Shown piece after piece: positions 10,807 through 18,898 of a DNA stretch of 64,000 nucleotides; the stretch's first letter is position 1, and every line of letters starts with the position of its first letter. The stretch spans positions 62,001 to 126,000 of the forward strand of contig CAVOZM010000028.1 of NCBI GenBank assembly GCA_963700815.1, read 5' to 3'. The notes beneath the pieces were generated by a model, which was not told the DNA's origin, searched no databases, and saw only the letters and a program-made list of their open reading frames with translations. The position numbers and the translations under genes were made by a program. The DNA is from Rubripirellula sp963700815. GTDB lineage: Bacteria; Planctomycetota; Planctomycetia; Pirellulales; Pirellulaceae.

Positions 10807-11304
10807 TCACGGAGTCGGTGGATTTTTGCTTTGCTCCGCATAGCCGCGGAGTTGTTCAATCAAAGTGCGAAGCTGGCGAGCAGCCTCCGGAAGTACAACT
10901 TCGCAGTGTTCGGTAACATCCGCCAGAGGGCCAAGGACCATATCACAGGCTTGTCCGATTTCGATCGATATCGATTTTGCAAGTCGAACTTTTGACTCGC
11001 ATGTCCTCAATCGCTGCTCAGCAAGCCGCACACGTTTGAACGCTTCGGTTGCCGGCGCTCGATCTTCGGGACGGGCGGCCGAACGTTTCTGAGCAAGAGT
11101 GTCTTTGGCCTCGGTCAGTTCACGCTCCGCCAATTGCGATTGCCGACGCCAATAAGCTGGCAGGTCTTGTCCGAAGTGGGCTTCGGCGCGATGCACCAAC
11201 GCGCGAATTTCTTGAAGTGTCTTGTTCCAGTCGACCGAAAGTCGAACCAGCTGACTGTGAAACAACTCTAAAGAGTCAATACTGCGAACATTGCTGGTAG
11301 ACAT
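10807..11304 (-). CDS. Helical hypothetical protein, possible WXG-like partner
   Basis: A 165-residue, entirely helical, highly charged protein with two coiled-coil stretches (QSQLAERELTEAKDTLAQKR; FKRVRLAEQRLRTCESKVRL). There is no signal peptide or membrane helix. The N-terminal ~60 residues contain a helix, a Trp (DWNKTLQEIRALVHRAE) and a YWRR segment, loosely like helical-hairpin proteins of the WXG100/LXG kind, but no clear WxG turn is visible. It lies 24 bases after the WXG100-like gene and 6 bases before the next one, in a tight operon. Partner of the WXG100-like protein is a reasonable guess; no function can be assigned. Confidence 0.65.
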   Translation of the reverse strand: MSTSNVRSIDSLELFHSQLVRLSVDWNKTLQEIRALVHRAEAHFGQDLPAYWRRQSQLAERELTEAKDTLAQKRSAARPEDRAPATEAFKRVRLAEQRLRTCESKVRLAKSISIEIGQACDMVLGPLADVTEHCEVVLPEAARQLRTLIEQLRGYAEQSKNPPTP

Positions 11305-11328
11305 AGGTGACTAACCGTTCAGCGTCTG

Positions 11329-11598
11329 TCACCTGCCCAGATACGCATCGATCTGGTCAGCCTTGCGCAAGAGGTAGGGGACATGTTGCTCGGTGGTTTG
11401 AATCAGTCGCTTCATTTGAAGTATCTGAGTGGTGAATTCTTCCGCAAACTTTCGTTGCTGTTCGTCACGCCAAGTTTGTTCCAGCTGATTCATTTGCGCA
11501 GCCAATCCGGAGGTACGCTCCTTCAATTCCTCGGAAAACCGATGCAAGTGCGCTGCAAACTGACGCAGCTGTTCGGGATCGACAACGGCCTGGCTCAT
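11329..11598 (-). CDS. WXG100 (ESAT-6-like) family protein
   Basis: An 89-residue protein with the size and plan of WXG100 proteins: a helical hairpin with the turn near the middle. Helix 1 runs about 7-40 (EQLRQFAAHLHRFSEELKER), the turn carries Trp43 as TWRDEQ in place of the usual W-x-G, and helix 2 runs about 46-86. The W-x-D/E variant occurs in many non-mycobacterial members. WXG100 proteins are small dimers exported by type VII (ESX/Yuk) machinery, but no EccC/EssC ATPase is encoded in this window and planctomycetes are not classical ESX organisms. It sits second in an operon with a TPR protein, a helical protein and a solenoid protein. Family assignment is from fold pattern and length, so moderately certain. 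Confidence 0.7.
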   Translation of the reverse strand: MSQAVVDPEQLRQFAAHLHRFSEELKERTSGLAAQMNQLEQTWRDEQQRKFAEEFTTQILQMKRLIQTTEQHVPYLLRKADQIDAYLGR

Positions 11599-11621
11599 TG
11601 AATTCTTCTCGCGATCCTAGG

Positions 11622-12506
11622 TTAAGCTTTGACGGCTTGCTTACTGGCCAATTCTTGTTCAGCCATTTGTAAATGCTGTTGGTACTGTCGCAGCGACAAC
11701 GTGACACCAAGCTTTTCAGCAGTATCGCATAGCAAGCGTAAGGCAGCGATGCGAAGTCGAACCGGAGCGACAACGCTGCGTCGCCCCGCGGCAGCCCGTA
11801 GCGATGACATGGCATCAAGATCTTTGCCAAGTGCAAGTTGACAGCGTCCCTGGATCAGGTAAGCGGTCGGCGATAGCTCATCGTTTTCCAAAACCGAATC
11901 CAGCTCATCGATCGCACTTTCATGCATTCCAGCGTCATGTAGCGATTCGGCCAACACAATGCGGAGGTGAGTCAATGATGGATCGCGGTTCAATCGGGCA
12001 CGACAAACTTCCATTCGTCGATGTGCCCAGTCATCCTTGGCGCGGTTCAGCTCTCTTTGTGATTCAGCGGTTTTCAATCGCTGGGCAAGATCGGTCACTT
12101 CACGCAATTGTTGCAGTGAACGCGCAAGAATCGCTTCTTCATACTCCCACAACAAAGTCAATTCGTCCGGAAAGATCTGGACCGCCTGTTCAAGAATTCG
12201 GCGGGCGTCGTTCGGACGATTCTCGACCCGATAGATTCGCGCCAACTCCATGAAGGCGTCCAAGTCTGTTGGACTCGTTTTCAGTCGGTGTTCCAATTCC
12301 TGGCGACGACTCAGTTCGACTTTTGGCGCATCGATTTCTTTGGTGTCGGGTTCATCTAAAGAACCATCGCGAGGTTCGATTGGCGTCCGTGAAAGCTCCT
12401 CTGGCCGTACCTGCTTCCAATGGCCGCGCAACATCGAATTCCATCGATCATCATGGCCCATGCCAGGCAAAGAGTTTTCGATGTGATTGCTAGAATTCGA
12501 GGGCAT
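11622..12506 (-). CDS. TPR-repeat protein, first gene of the WXG100-like operon
   Basis: A soluble protein of about 294 residues with tandem tetratricopeptide-like helices (TDLDAFMELARIYRVENRPN; DARRILEQAVQIFPDELTLL; LRIVLAESLHDAGMHESAID; AYLIQGRCQLALGKDLDAMS). TPR scaffolds bind partner proteins or act as chaperones. The ATG at 12506 is preferred over 12584 because the extra upstream residues are not protein-like. The N-terminal ~60 residues are polar and probably disordered. It leads a four-gene leftward operon with gaps of 23, 24 and 6 bases; a TPR protein ahead of a WXG100-like protein would suit an export chaperone or adaptor, which is inference. Confidence 0.8.
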   Translation of the reverse strand: MPSNSSNHIENSLPGMGHDDRWNSMLRGHWKQVRPEELSRTPIEPRDGSLDEPDTKEIDAPKVELSRRQELEHRLKTSPTDLDAFMELARIYRVENRPNDARRILEQAVQIFPDELTLLWEYEEAILARSLQQLREVTDLAQRLKTAESQRELNRAKDDWAHRRMEVCRARLNRDPSLTHLRIVLAESLHDAGMHESAIDELDSVLENDELSPTAYLIQGRCQLALGKDLDAMSSLRAAAGRRSVVAPVRLRIAALRLLCDTAEKLGVTLSLRQYQQHLQMAEQELASKQAVKA

Positions 12507-12587
12507 GGTCAAACCACTGTCTTTCGTCGATCGAGTGAAGCAAAGCAACTCTGCTATTGTGAACGACCAGCCCGCGTCAAGCAAATA

Positions 12588-13730
12588 CTAACCAACCGAA
12601 TCGTAAAGCTGCCTGGTTCGGTCAGAATCGAGTGGAATTGGGTTGAATGTCCCCGTCCACTGCTTTAAAGCATCATCGACAAACGCATCGATTCCCGAAT
12701 TTGGTATCGAAAGCTCGTTCAATGACGTGGCCAATCCCGCCATGCGGACCCACTTGGTGACAAGTTGGGCAAGTCGCTCGGCTGCATCACTTGTTTCCGC
12801 CGATGGATCGATTTCACGCAACAGTTCAGCATACCATTCAGCGTGCATGGTGCCGTTCATTCGAATCACGGCAGGCAACATTAGCCCCACGGCCTGGCCA
12901 TGAGTGATGTCGTAACGCGCAGTCAGCGGGTTCGCTGTAGCATGTGCGGCTCCTAACATGGATGTTTCGATCGCCATTCCAGCCAAAGATGCCCCCAACT
13001 GCATTTCCGATCGCGCCGTCAGATCACCGGGCGTCTGCAAAACTTTTGGAAATCCGCGGGCCAGCATTCCAAATGCCCCGCGGCTGTAAGTGATCGAAAT
13101 CGGATTGCGGCATTTGGTAACGTAGGTTTCGACGGCATGCGAGATCGCATCGATTCCGGTCAGCGCTGTGACCTGCGCGGGTTGAGTAAGTGTCAGCACC
13201 GGATCCAGGATTGCAACCCGACACGCTGCGCGCTTGTCGCCGCACGCCATCTTGGTGTGCGTTAAGGCATCACTGATCAACGCAAAGGATTGTGCTTCAC
13301 TACCGGTTCCCGCCGTTGTCGGAATCGCGATCATTGGCAACAAATCGGCAGTCGCTTTTCCAACTCCTTGAAAGTCATGGATTCTACCGCCACAGGAATA
13401 GACAAAATTGATTCCTTTGCAACAATCCATGCTGCTGCCGCCGCCAAGCCCAACCAACAGATCGGGTTGCACTTCTGCGGCACGGCGGACTCCCGCGTCA
13501 ACCATTTCCGACGTCGGGTTCTCGGCAAAGTCATGAAACGATGCGACTTTGATGCCAGCGTCCTTGAGCGATTGCAACGCGGCGGCATCGTGCCCAGCTT
13601 CCATGATTCCACGATCGCTAACTACCAACACACAACGGGGTCGAAACTCGGCCGCAAGTTCGCCCAGACGGTGGATCGTCCCTTCGCCGAAGATGAATCG
13701 GGTCCGGTTTTGAAGGTCAAAAGGTTGCAT
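12588..13730 (-). CDS. Iron-containing alcohol dehydrogenase
   Basis: A 380-residue group III (Fe-dependent) alcohol dehydrogenase, full length for the family. The N-terminal Rossmann part shows VLVVSDRGIMEAG and the NAD-binding GLGGGSSMDCCKG near residue 98; the PTTAGTGSEAQSFA segment is typical. Metal ligands are carried by TGIDAISHAVETYV (Asp and first His) and by GAAHATANPLTARYDITHG (two His). It should oxidise primary alcohols or diols, or reduce aldehydes, with NAD(P), in the cytoplasm. Substrate cannot be read from sequence. It lies 81 bases upstream of the TPR gene on the same strand without an obvious functional link, and downstream of a REP-like palindrome. Confidence 0.9.
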   Translation of the reverse strand: MQPFDLQNRTRFIFGEGTIHRLGELAAEFRPRCVLVVSDRGIMEAGHDAAALQSLKDAGIKVASFHDFAENPTSEMVDAGVRRAAEVQPDLLVGLGGGSSMDCCKGINFVYSCGGRIHDFQGVGKATADLLPMIAIPTTAGTGSEAQSFALISDALTHTKMACGDKRAACRVAILDPVLTLTQPAQVTALTGIDAISHAVETYVTKCRNPISITYSRGAFGMLARGFPKVLQTPGDLTARSEMQLGASLAGMAIETSMLGAAHATANPLTARYDITHGQAVGLMLPAVIRMNGTMHAEWYAELLREIDPSAETSDAAERLAQLVTKWVRMAGLATSLNELSIPNSGIDAFVDDALKQWTGTFNPIPLDSDRTRQLYDSVG

Positions 13731-13799
13731 TGATTTCTCGTCGTCGATGTCCTGCTACACCTTAGAAGGACGGACCAGCCGTGACTAGGCATGTAGCAT

Positions 13800-13850
13800 G
13801 TAGGCCAGGCGAAACCTGGCGGGGTAGATGCCAGGTTTCACCTGGCCTAC
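13800..13850. repeat. REP-like palindrome (21-base arms)
   Basis: Arms at 13800-13820 and 13830-13850 are inverted copies with one mismatch around a 9-base loop, each carrying GGCCAGG and CCTGG cores. It starts 8 bases beyond the sulfatase stop, so it may act as a transcript-end hairpin or an mRNA-stabilising extragenic palindrome. No T-run follows, which argues against a simple intrinsic terminator. Confidence 0.75.
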
Positions 13851-13857
13851 CGATCCT

Positions 13858-15273
13858 TTAAGGCCGCAGGCCACTCAAATCCAATTTATCCTTCATCCGG
13901 CCTTGCAGAGCGACTAGGCGATCAAAGAGTTCCGAAACGACCGTTATCATCTCCGGTTTTGACGCCAAGTCATTCTGCTCCAGTGGGTCATTGAGCATGT
14001 CGTATAATCGTAACACTCCGGCCTGGGGATAAGCAATCAATTTGAATTGGTCGGTACGAATGCTTCGCTGCAGCTGTAGATAGCATCCATAGATTTCTTG
14101 ATACTTCGTTGGCTTACCGGACAACATCGGCAGCAAACTTTGAAATTCAACATGCTCAGGCCGCTGGACGCCCGCCAATTCCAGCGTTGTCGGCATCACA
14201 TCTTGTAAGTAAATCGGTTGATCAATTTTCTGTTCGGCTTTGACTCCTGGTCCCACCACCATGAAAGGTACGCGAACACTGTGGTCGTACATGTTTTGCT
14301 TGCCGAACAAACCGTGCTGGCCAACGGCCAGACCATGATCTGCTGTAAAGAAAATCCAAGTGTTATTGGCTTTGCCAGTCGCCTCAATCGCATCCAAGAT
14401 GCGGCCGATCATCGTGTCCATGTGAGTGATGATCGCATAGTATTCTTGGCGATGAACCTGAACCGCTTCCGTTGTTCGCGGGAAAGGTGCCAGCCGTTCA
14501 TCCCTGAGGTTCTTCCCGCATCCGATTTGTTCCGCATAAGGATAGATCGACAGAAAGTTGGCCGGGATTCGAATCAATTCGCGCGGGTATTTGGCAACAT
14601 AATCCGCCGGGCTTTGTCTGGGATCATGGGCGGCATTGAAAGCCAAATACATAAAAAATGGCTCGTCACGCAGACTCGCTTCCTGCATGAAGTCTGCCGA
14701 GTGATTGGCGACCACCTCACTCCAATGCGTCCCCCCTTCCCAAAACCCGCCGATGCTCGGATCCGATGGCGACCACGGATCATTGACCTTCGGCCGGTTG
14801 TAAGCCGACTCGATGGTACGGGGCATGCCGGGGCGGATGTCGCGGGCCACATCGAACGCCCGTTCCGCGTTCGCCTGACAATGCCACTTACCCGTCATGT
14901 AGGTTCGATAGCCAGCCGATTTCATATATTCGCTCCACCAGCGACCAGCCTTTCGCTCCCGTTCTGACTGGTCGTGAATCGCATGCGCATTCCAAACGAA
15001 TCGACCGGAGTTCAACATCGTACGACTGGCAACACAAACAGCCCCGCTCCACGATCCCATGTTGTAAGCATGAGTGAACGTCGTCCCCCGCCGCGCGAGG
15101 CGATCAAGATTGGGGGTCTGAATCTCTTTGTTCCCCAAAGCATTGATCGTGTCAAAGCACTGATCGTCGGCGAAGATAAAAACGATGTTAGGTTTCGCCG
15201 CGGCAACCACAAACTGGATCGGTAACAGGGCAAGACTCAACAGGATCATTCGGAAGAGAACAGGTTGTGTCAT
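13858..15273 (-). CDS. Secreted sulfatase (S1 family)
   Basis: A sulfatase of about 471 residues that hydrolyses sulfate esters, probably on sulfated polysaccharides. The ATG at 15273 is chosen because it places a signal peptide (MILLSLALLPIQFVVAAA) directly ahead of the mature start KPNIVFIFADDQ; the longer frame to 15393 adds unlikely residues. The formylglycine motif is C80-V-A-S-R84 (GAVCVASRTML). Metal and substrate residues are visible as Asp36/Asp37 and in FTADHGLAVGQHGLFGKQN. The C-terminal domain shows PLEQNDLAS. Many paralogous sulfatases are a hallmark of marine planctomycetes. No dedicated maturase gene is in the window. Substrate unknown. Confidence 0.92.
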   Translation of the reverse strand: MTQPVLFRMILLSLALLPIQFVVAAAKPNIVFIFADDQCFDTINALGNKEIQTPNLDRLARRGTTFTHAYNMGSWSGAVCVASRTMLNSGRFVWNAHAIHDQSERERKAGRWWSEYMKSAGYRTYMTGKWHCQANAERAFDVARDIRPGMPRTIESAYNRPKVNDPWSPSDPSIGGFWEGGTHWSEVVANHSADFMQEASLRDEPFFMYLAFNAAHDPRQSPADYVAKYPRELIRIPANFLSIYPYAEQIGCGKNLRDERLAPFPRTTEAVQVHRQEYYAIITHMDTMIGRILDAIEATGKANNTWIFFTADHGLAVGQHGLFGKQNMYDHSVRVPFMVVGPGVKAEQKIDQPIYLQDVMPTTLELAGVQRPEHVEFQSLLPMLSGKPTKYQEIYGCYLQLQRSIRTDQFKLIAYPQAGVLRLYDMLNDPLEQNDLASKPEMITVVSELFDRLVALQGRMKDKLDLSGLRP

Positions 15274-15431
15274 GGTGAATTCCGTAGGGGTGGTGCTGCC
15301 AAATGCCAAGCTACGATCACGTGAAAACCGACGTAACGGATCTTGCCAAGGATCTCTGATTGCAGGAGGTGTGTATTCAGGAAGTGTGTCCACGTCAAAC
15401 CAGGGAACCCAACCAGTCTAACGCCGTGGCT

Positions 15432-16127
15432 TCAGCCCGTTTGTCTAGGCAGATAAATGTCAACTTGCGATTCTTGAAAAATGCGGTATTTCGCGCCGTG
15501 CTTCCACAAGGCGATGTAAGGCCCAAGTGGGTTTTCCAGCCCGGTTGCCTTCGCGTAAAAGGGCCACATCAAGTAGTCTCGCAGCATCGCGTCACACGCG
15601 ATGAAATAATAGGCCGGACGCAGCGTGTTTGCGATCGGCCCGGCGTCGATATTCTCCACCATTTTGGGAGCCTTCGACCGTACGATTCGCAACAGATGCG
15701 ACCGCTCGGAATCTTCTTTGGGATGCTTCGGCGGAGTCCCCTCCAAGATTCGAACTGTCGGGATCGGTGCGAGCATCTCTGCAACCTCATCATTGCCGAC
15801 AGCGATCGCAATCTCTCGGATTCCGGCCAGCCAAGCTTCGGCAGCGACCTTGGCCGCGTTGGGCGTGATCACAGGCGGGTTCCTAACAACAAAATACGCG
15901 TCACGCCCGCCGGTTGGACGTCGATCATCGCCGGCGGCGGCATACAGTTGCTGGAGTCGCTGATGCAGTGCATCGCCATATTCGAGATCGGCAAACAATC
16001 CGGCCAGTGCATTGCCATCTGGTCGAAAAACTTGAAAGAAACTGATCAACGAGTCAGCATCGGCAACCGCCTCACTTGTGTGTCCGGCAAGTTGGTGACA
16101 ACGGTAGATCAATTCTTCGGGAGTCAT
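15432..16127 (-). CDS. Conserved hypothetical protein
   Basis: A soluble protein of about 231 residues (232 codons with the stop). The ATG at 16127 (MTPEELIYRCHQLAGH) is preferred over 16178, whose extra residues are not conserved-looking. The sequence is compact alpha/beta: GRDAYFVVRNPPVITPNAA, AEAWLAGIREIAIAVGNDEV, RPAYYFIACDAMLRDYLMWP, YIALWKHGAKYRIFQESQVD, and a stop after YLPRQTG. I do not recognise the family and see no catalytic motif. It lies between the leftward sulfatase and the rightward pseudokinase, so it shares a divergent promoter region with the latter. Confidence 0.65.
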   Translation of the reverse strand: MTPEELIYRCHQLAGHTSEAVADADSLISFFQVFRPDGNALAGLFADLEYGDALHQRLQQLYAAAGDDRRPTGGRDAYFVVRNPPVITPNAAKVAAEAWLAGIREIAIAVGNDEVAEMLAPIPTVRILEGTPPKHPKEDSERSHLLRIVRSKAPKMVENIDAGPIANTLRPAYYFIACDAMLRDYLMWPFYAKATGLENPLGPYIALWKHGAKYRIFQESQVDIYLPRQTG

Positions 16128-16285
16128 GCAGGGAATGTATCCGCAAAACGACTGCAGTAACAGTTGTGGGATCGGCACAGCGCCTCCGAAAGGTGCGGAG
16201 GACGGGCTCTGGAAGCCTATCCCACTTTTCGCGTTCGATTACAATCGCAGGATGTACTTTTCTTAATTTCACTCGCTGACCATTC

Positions 16286-17923
16286 ATGCCCCGCAGCCGT
16301 CTTGGACCTCTCGCGATCGAATCGAAACTGGGCGACCATCCGTCCCAGAGCAGCGTGTGGCGTGCGATTCACGTCACGTTGAAACGCGCGATTGCGGTCA
16401 AGGTCTTTTCCTCACCCTTTGGCGGTACACCGGAAGCCCGCCAAGAATTCGCCGCCGAATGGGATACGCTGAAGAAGATCGATCACCCGGCGATTGTTCG
16501 CTGTTACGGCGGTGGATTCGAACAGAGTGATGCCTACCTGGCGCACGAGCTGATCGAAGGCGAAACTCTGGCTTCGCAAATCGAGCGACGATCTCGTTTA
16601 CCATGGGATTCCGTGTTGGACTTCGCCGAACCGATCAGCGACGCGCTAAAGTATTTGCATGCTCGCGAAATTGTCCATGGCGCGATTCAGCCAGACAAAA
16701 TTCTGTTTGCGGGTTTCAGTCCGATCTTGATTGATGTTCGTGTCAATCGATTCAAGACTCCCTACTCGACCAACCGTCCACCCACACCTCAAGAGGTCGC
16801 ACTGCGGGCTCCTGAGTTGACTCGTGACCCAACACGAATGACTCCACAGTCGGATCTGTACTCTTTGGGCGCGACACTGTATCTGGCTCTGACTGGGCGT
16901 CCACCGGTCGATGGCGACACGGTCGAAACCGTCACCCGCAATTCAAGCATCCAGATGCCCGAGTCACCTGCGTCGACTGTGATGGACTGTCCGGTTTGGT
17001 TTGACAAGTTGATCATGCAGTTGTTGGAGAAAGACCCGTCCAAACGACCGCATAGCGCCGAAGCGGTATCGTTGGCGCTTGGCGAAGTTCGCAAGCGGGC
17101 TATGTCGCGAGCCGGTGTCGCCGAGCACAATTCCGCCGGCTTTAGCCCTTTGAATGTGAACGATCAGAAGGCACGCGACGAAGCCAGGATATTGCTGGGG
17201 CATGACGCCGTCGATTTTGACGACAAGAAAACAGACGACGGAACACCTTGGCATGAAAAACCATTGGTGCTTCTATCGGGATTGGTTTTGATCGCGGGAA
17301 TCCTTGCCTACCTATTTTGGCCACTGAATGAAGACCAACTGCGAGCAAAAGCTGAAACATTGATCGAACAAGAAAATCGCAGCCAACTTTACGAAGCCAA
17401 AGAAAAGTATCTGGTGCCGATGCTAGAGAAATTCCCAACGGGCCAACACGCGATTTGGGCACAAGAGCAAATCGATCGCGTCGAAATGCTTCAAGCCGAA
17501 CATGCGTTGTCGGTCAAGCTGAAGCGAAATTTGAAACTGAAAAATGAAGGAGAACGGTTGTATGCTGAGGCAAACGAATTCGAACAGTTTGGTGATATCG
17601 CGTCGGCACTCGATCGGTACCAAAGCATGGAAATTCTGTTGGGTGACGATGCGGAATACCGACCGTTTGTCAATCTTGCTCGACGACAGATCGCAAAGAT
17701 CGGTGGCCAGAGCCTAGAGCAAGACGAAGCCGCCGGGATCATTCAGTCGAAACTAGCACAGGCTGAAACGCAAATGGCTGCTGGAAACGTGGTGTCGGCG
17801 CGACAAATTTGGTATAGCATTGTCGAACTTTACGGAAACAATGACAATGTCGCTCCATTGGTCGCAAAGGCCCAACAACGATTGGCCGAAGACAGGTCGA
17901 AGCAACGGGACTTACAGCCGTGA
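16286..17923 (+). CDS. Membrane-anchored protein kinase-like protein, predicted pseudokinase
   Basis: A 545-residue protein with an N-terminal bacterial Ser/Thr kinase-like fold (~1-270), one membrane helix (~326-345) and a C-terminal helical domain with TPR-like and coiled-coil character (~350-545). The nucleotide-binding Lys39 is kept (AIAVKVF), as is a Glu in AAEWDTLKKIDHP. The HRD catalytic loop is replaced by H131-G-A133 (VHGAIQPDKIL), removing the catalytic Asp, and DFG is D150-V-R (LIDVRVNRF). The glycine loop is also poor (LGDHPSQSSVW). It should bind but not transfer phosphate and may act as a sensor or scaffold. It overlaps the next gene by 4 bases (GTGA). Confidence 0.85.
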   Translation: MPRSRLGPLAIESKLGDHPSQSSVWRAIHVTLKRAIAVKVFSSPFGGTPEARQEFAAEWDTLKKIDHPAIVRCYGGGFEQSDAYLAHELIEGETLASQIERRSRLPWDSVLDFAEPISDALKYLHAREIVHGAIQPDKILFAGFSPILIDVRVNRFKTPYSTNRPPTPQEVALRAPELTRDPTRMTPQSDLYSLGATLYLALTGRPPVDGDTVETVTRNSSIQMPESPASTVMDCPVWFDKLIMQLLEKDPSKRPHSAEAVSLALGEVRKRAMSRAGVAEHNSAGFSPLNVNDQKARDEARILLGHDAVDFDDKKTDDGTPWHEKPLVLLSGLVLIAGILAYLFWPLNEDQLRAKAETLIEQENRSQLYEAKEKYLVPMLEKFPTGQHAIWAQEQIDRVEMLQAEHALSVKLKRNLKLKNEGERLYAEANEFEQFGDIASALDRYQSMEILLGDDAEYRPFVNLARRQIAKIGGQSLEQDEAAGIIQSKLAQAETQMAAGNVVSARQIWYSIVELYGNNDNVAPLVAKAQQRLAEDRSKQRDLQP

Positions 17924-18216
17924 ATCAACCGCCGCATGATGAATCGCCAATCGAGGCTCAAGTGATTTCCCCGCCCGCGCATCAGAGCGTCTCGAAGGCG
18001 GCCGCATCGTCGATGACCGACGGCCGATGGATGGTATTGGCGATCCTGTTCGGCGTGACCGGTGCGCTCGGTATTCCGTTGCTATGGGTCAGCAAGAAAT
18101 TCAGTTTGGCGGAAAGGATCTTCTGGTCGATCGTCGTGACAATCTACACGGCAGCTCTGGTCGGAGTCACGGCGGCGATCGTGATGTGGAGCTACCGAAT
18201 GATCATGGGCGGTTAA
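17920..18216 (+). CDS. Small two-helix membrane protein
   Basis: A 98-residue protein with a polar N-terminal ~33 residues followed by two membrane helices (MVLAILFGVTGALGIPLLWV and IFWSIVVTIYTAALVGVTAA). The family is not recognised. The GTG start at 17920 overlaps the pseudokinase stop as GTGA, the strongest evidence that it is a real, co-translated gene and that the two products may act together at the membrane. A REP-like palindrome begins 24 bases after its stop. Confidence 0.7.
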   Translation: MNQPPHDESPIEAQVISPPAHQSVSKAAASSMTDGRWMVLAILFGVTGALGIPLLWVSKKFSLAERIFWSIVVTIYTAALVGVTAAIVMWSYRMIMGG

Positions 18217-18239
18217 TAAAAACCGTCGGATTGGGCCGA

Positions 18240-18311
18240 AAAAGGGGTCAGGCACCAAAAGCCGCCAGCGGCCCGCAGGGTGCTTCGCACTTTTGGTGCC
18301 TGACCCCTTTT
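18240..18311. repeat. REP-like palindrome with perfect 22-base arms
   Basis: A perfect inverted repeat, arms at 18240-18261 and 18290-18311, each containing GGGGTCAGGCACC or its complement, with a 28-base GC-rich loop. It lies between the rightward small membrane gene and the leftward rplK, so it could terminate transcription from both sides (each arm ends in A or T runs). The GGGGTCAGGCACC core resembles dispersed extragenic palindromes I know from planctomycete and proteobacterial genomes; a copy count is needed to confirm this. Confidence 0.85.
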
Positions 18312-18352
18312 CCAAAACTGACGTAACCCTCAAATCAAATGTGGACAGAGCA

Positions 18353-18777
18353 CTAGCCTTCGACATCGATACCCATGCTACGCGCGGTCCCTTCGATCAT
18401 GCGGACGGCTTGATCGATGCTGCGGCATTCAGGTCTTCCATCTTCTTTTCGGCGATCTCTTTGCACTGTGCCAATGTTACCTTGGCGACCTTTTCCTTGT
18501 GCGGGACGCCGCTCCCTTTTGCGATACCGGCAGCCTGCTTCAGCAGCGAAGCAGCCGGAGGGCTCTTGGTAATGAAGTCAAAGCTACGGTCGTTGTAGAC
18601 GGTAACGACAACCGGGATTGGAGTGCCGTTGTATTCCTTGGTGCGATCGTTAAACGCTTGGACGAATTGTCCCAGGTTCACGCCATATTTACCGAGCGAA
18701 GTGCCGACCGGAGGGGCCGGTGTCGCTTGTCCGCCAGGAACTTGAAATTTCGCTTGTCCAGTTACTTGCTTAGCCAT
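18353..18777 (-). CDS. rplK: 50S ribosomal protein L11 (single-base frameshift near the C-terminus)
   Basis: L11 binds the GTPase-associated region of 23S rRNA and takes part in factor-dependent GTP hydrolysis and the stringent response. The N-terminal domain (VPGGQATPAPPVGTSLGKYG) and RNA-binding domain (YNDRSFDFITKSPPAASLL) are classical. The frame beginning at 18777 stops at 18397 after KKMEDLNAAASIKPSA, but one added base near 18420 restores the expected ending, SIDQAVRMIEGTARSMGIDV, with a stop at 18353 and the normal 141-residue length. This very conserved C-terminus in the wrong frame is best explained as a sequence error. The gene is the last of the tuf-secE-nusG-rplK series; rplA does not follow. 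Confidence 0.93.
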
Positions 18778-18806
18778 GATTTAGGTTTTCGGATAGTCGG
18801 GTTGTC

Positions 18807-18894
18807 AGGTTGTCAGGTGTCAGGAAGAGGGGGACAGAATCAAACAGTTGGCCAAGAGCGTTTTTCCTGGCTCCTGACCACCTGGCTCCTGACC
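18807..18894. repeat. Repeat-rich spacer between nusG and rplK
   Basis: The 121-base spacer holds short GTCAGG direct repeats on the rplK side (about 18807-18825) and two copies of CCTGGCTCCTGACC (18866-18879 and 18881-18894), with partly complementary sequence between the two sides. This is unusual within a translation operon; it could fold into a hairpin in the nusG-rplK message or be a degenerate extragenic palindrome. Function is unknown. Confidence 0.55.
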
Positions 18895-18898
18895 CACC

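Noticed and set aside
18397..18420. Programmed frameshifting in rplK
   Set aside because: No slippery heptamer or stimulatory structure is seen, rplK is not known to use frameshifting, and similar single-base shifts occur in unrelated genes of the window.
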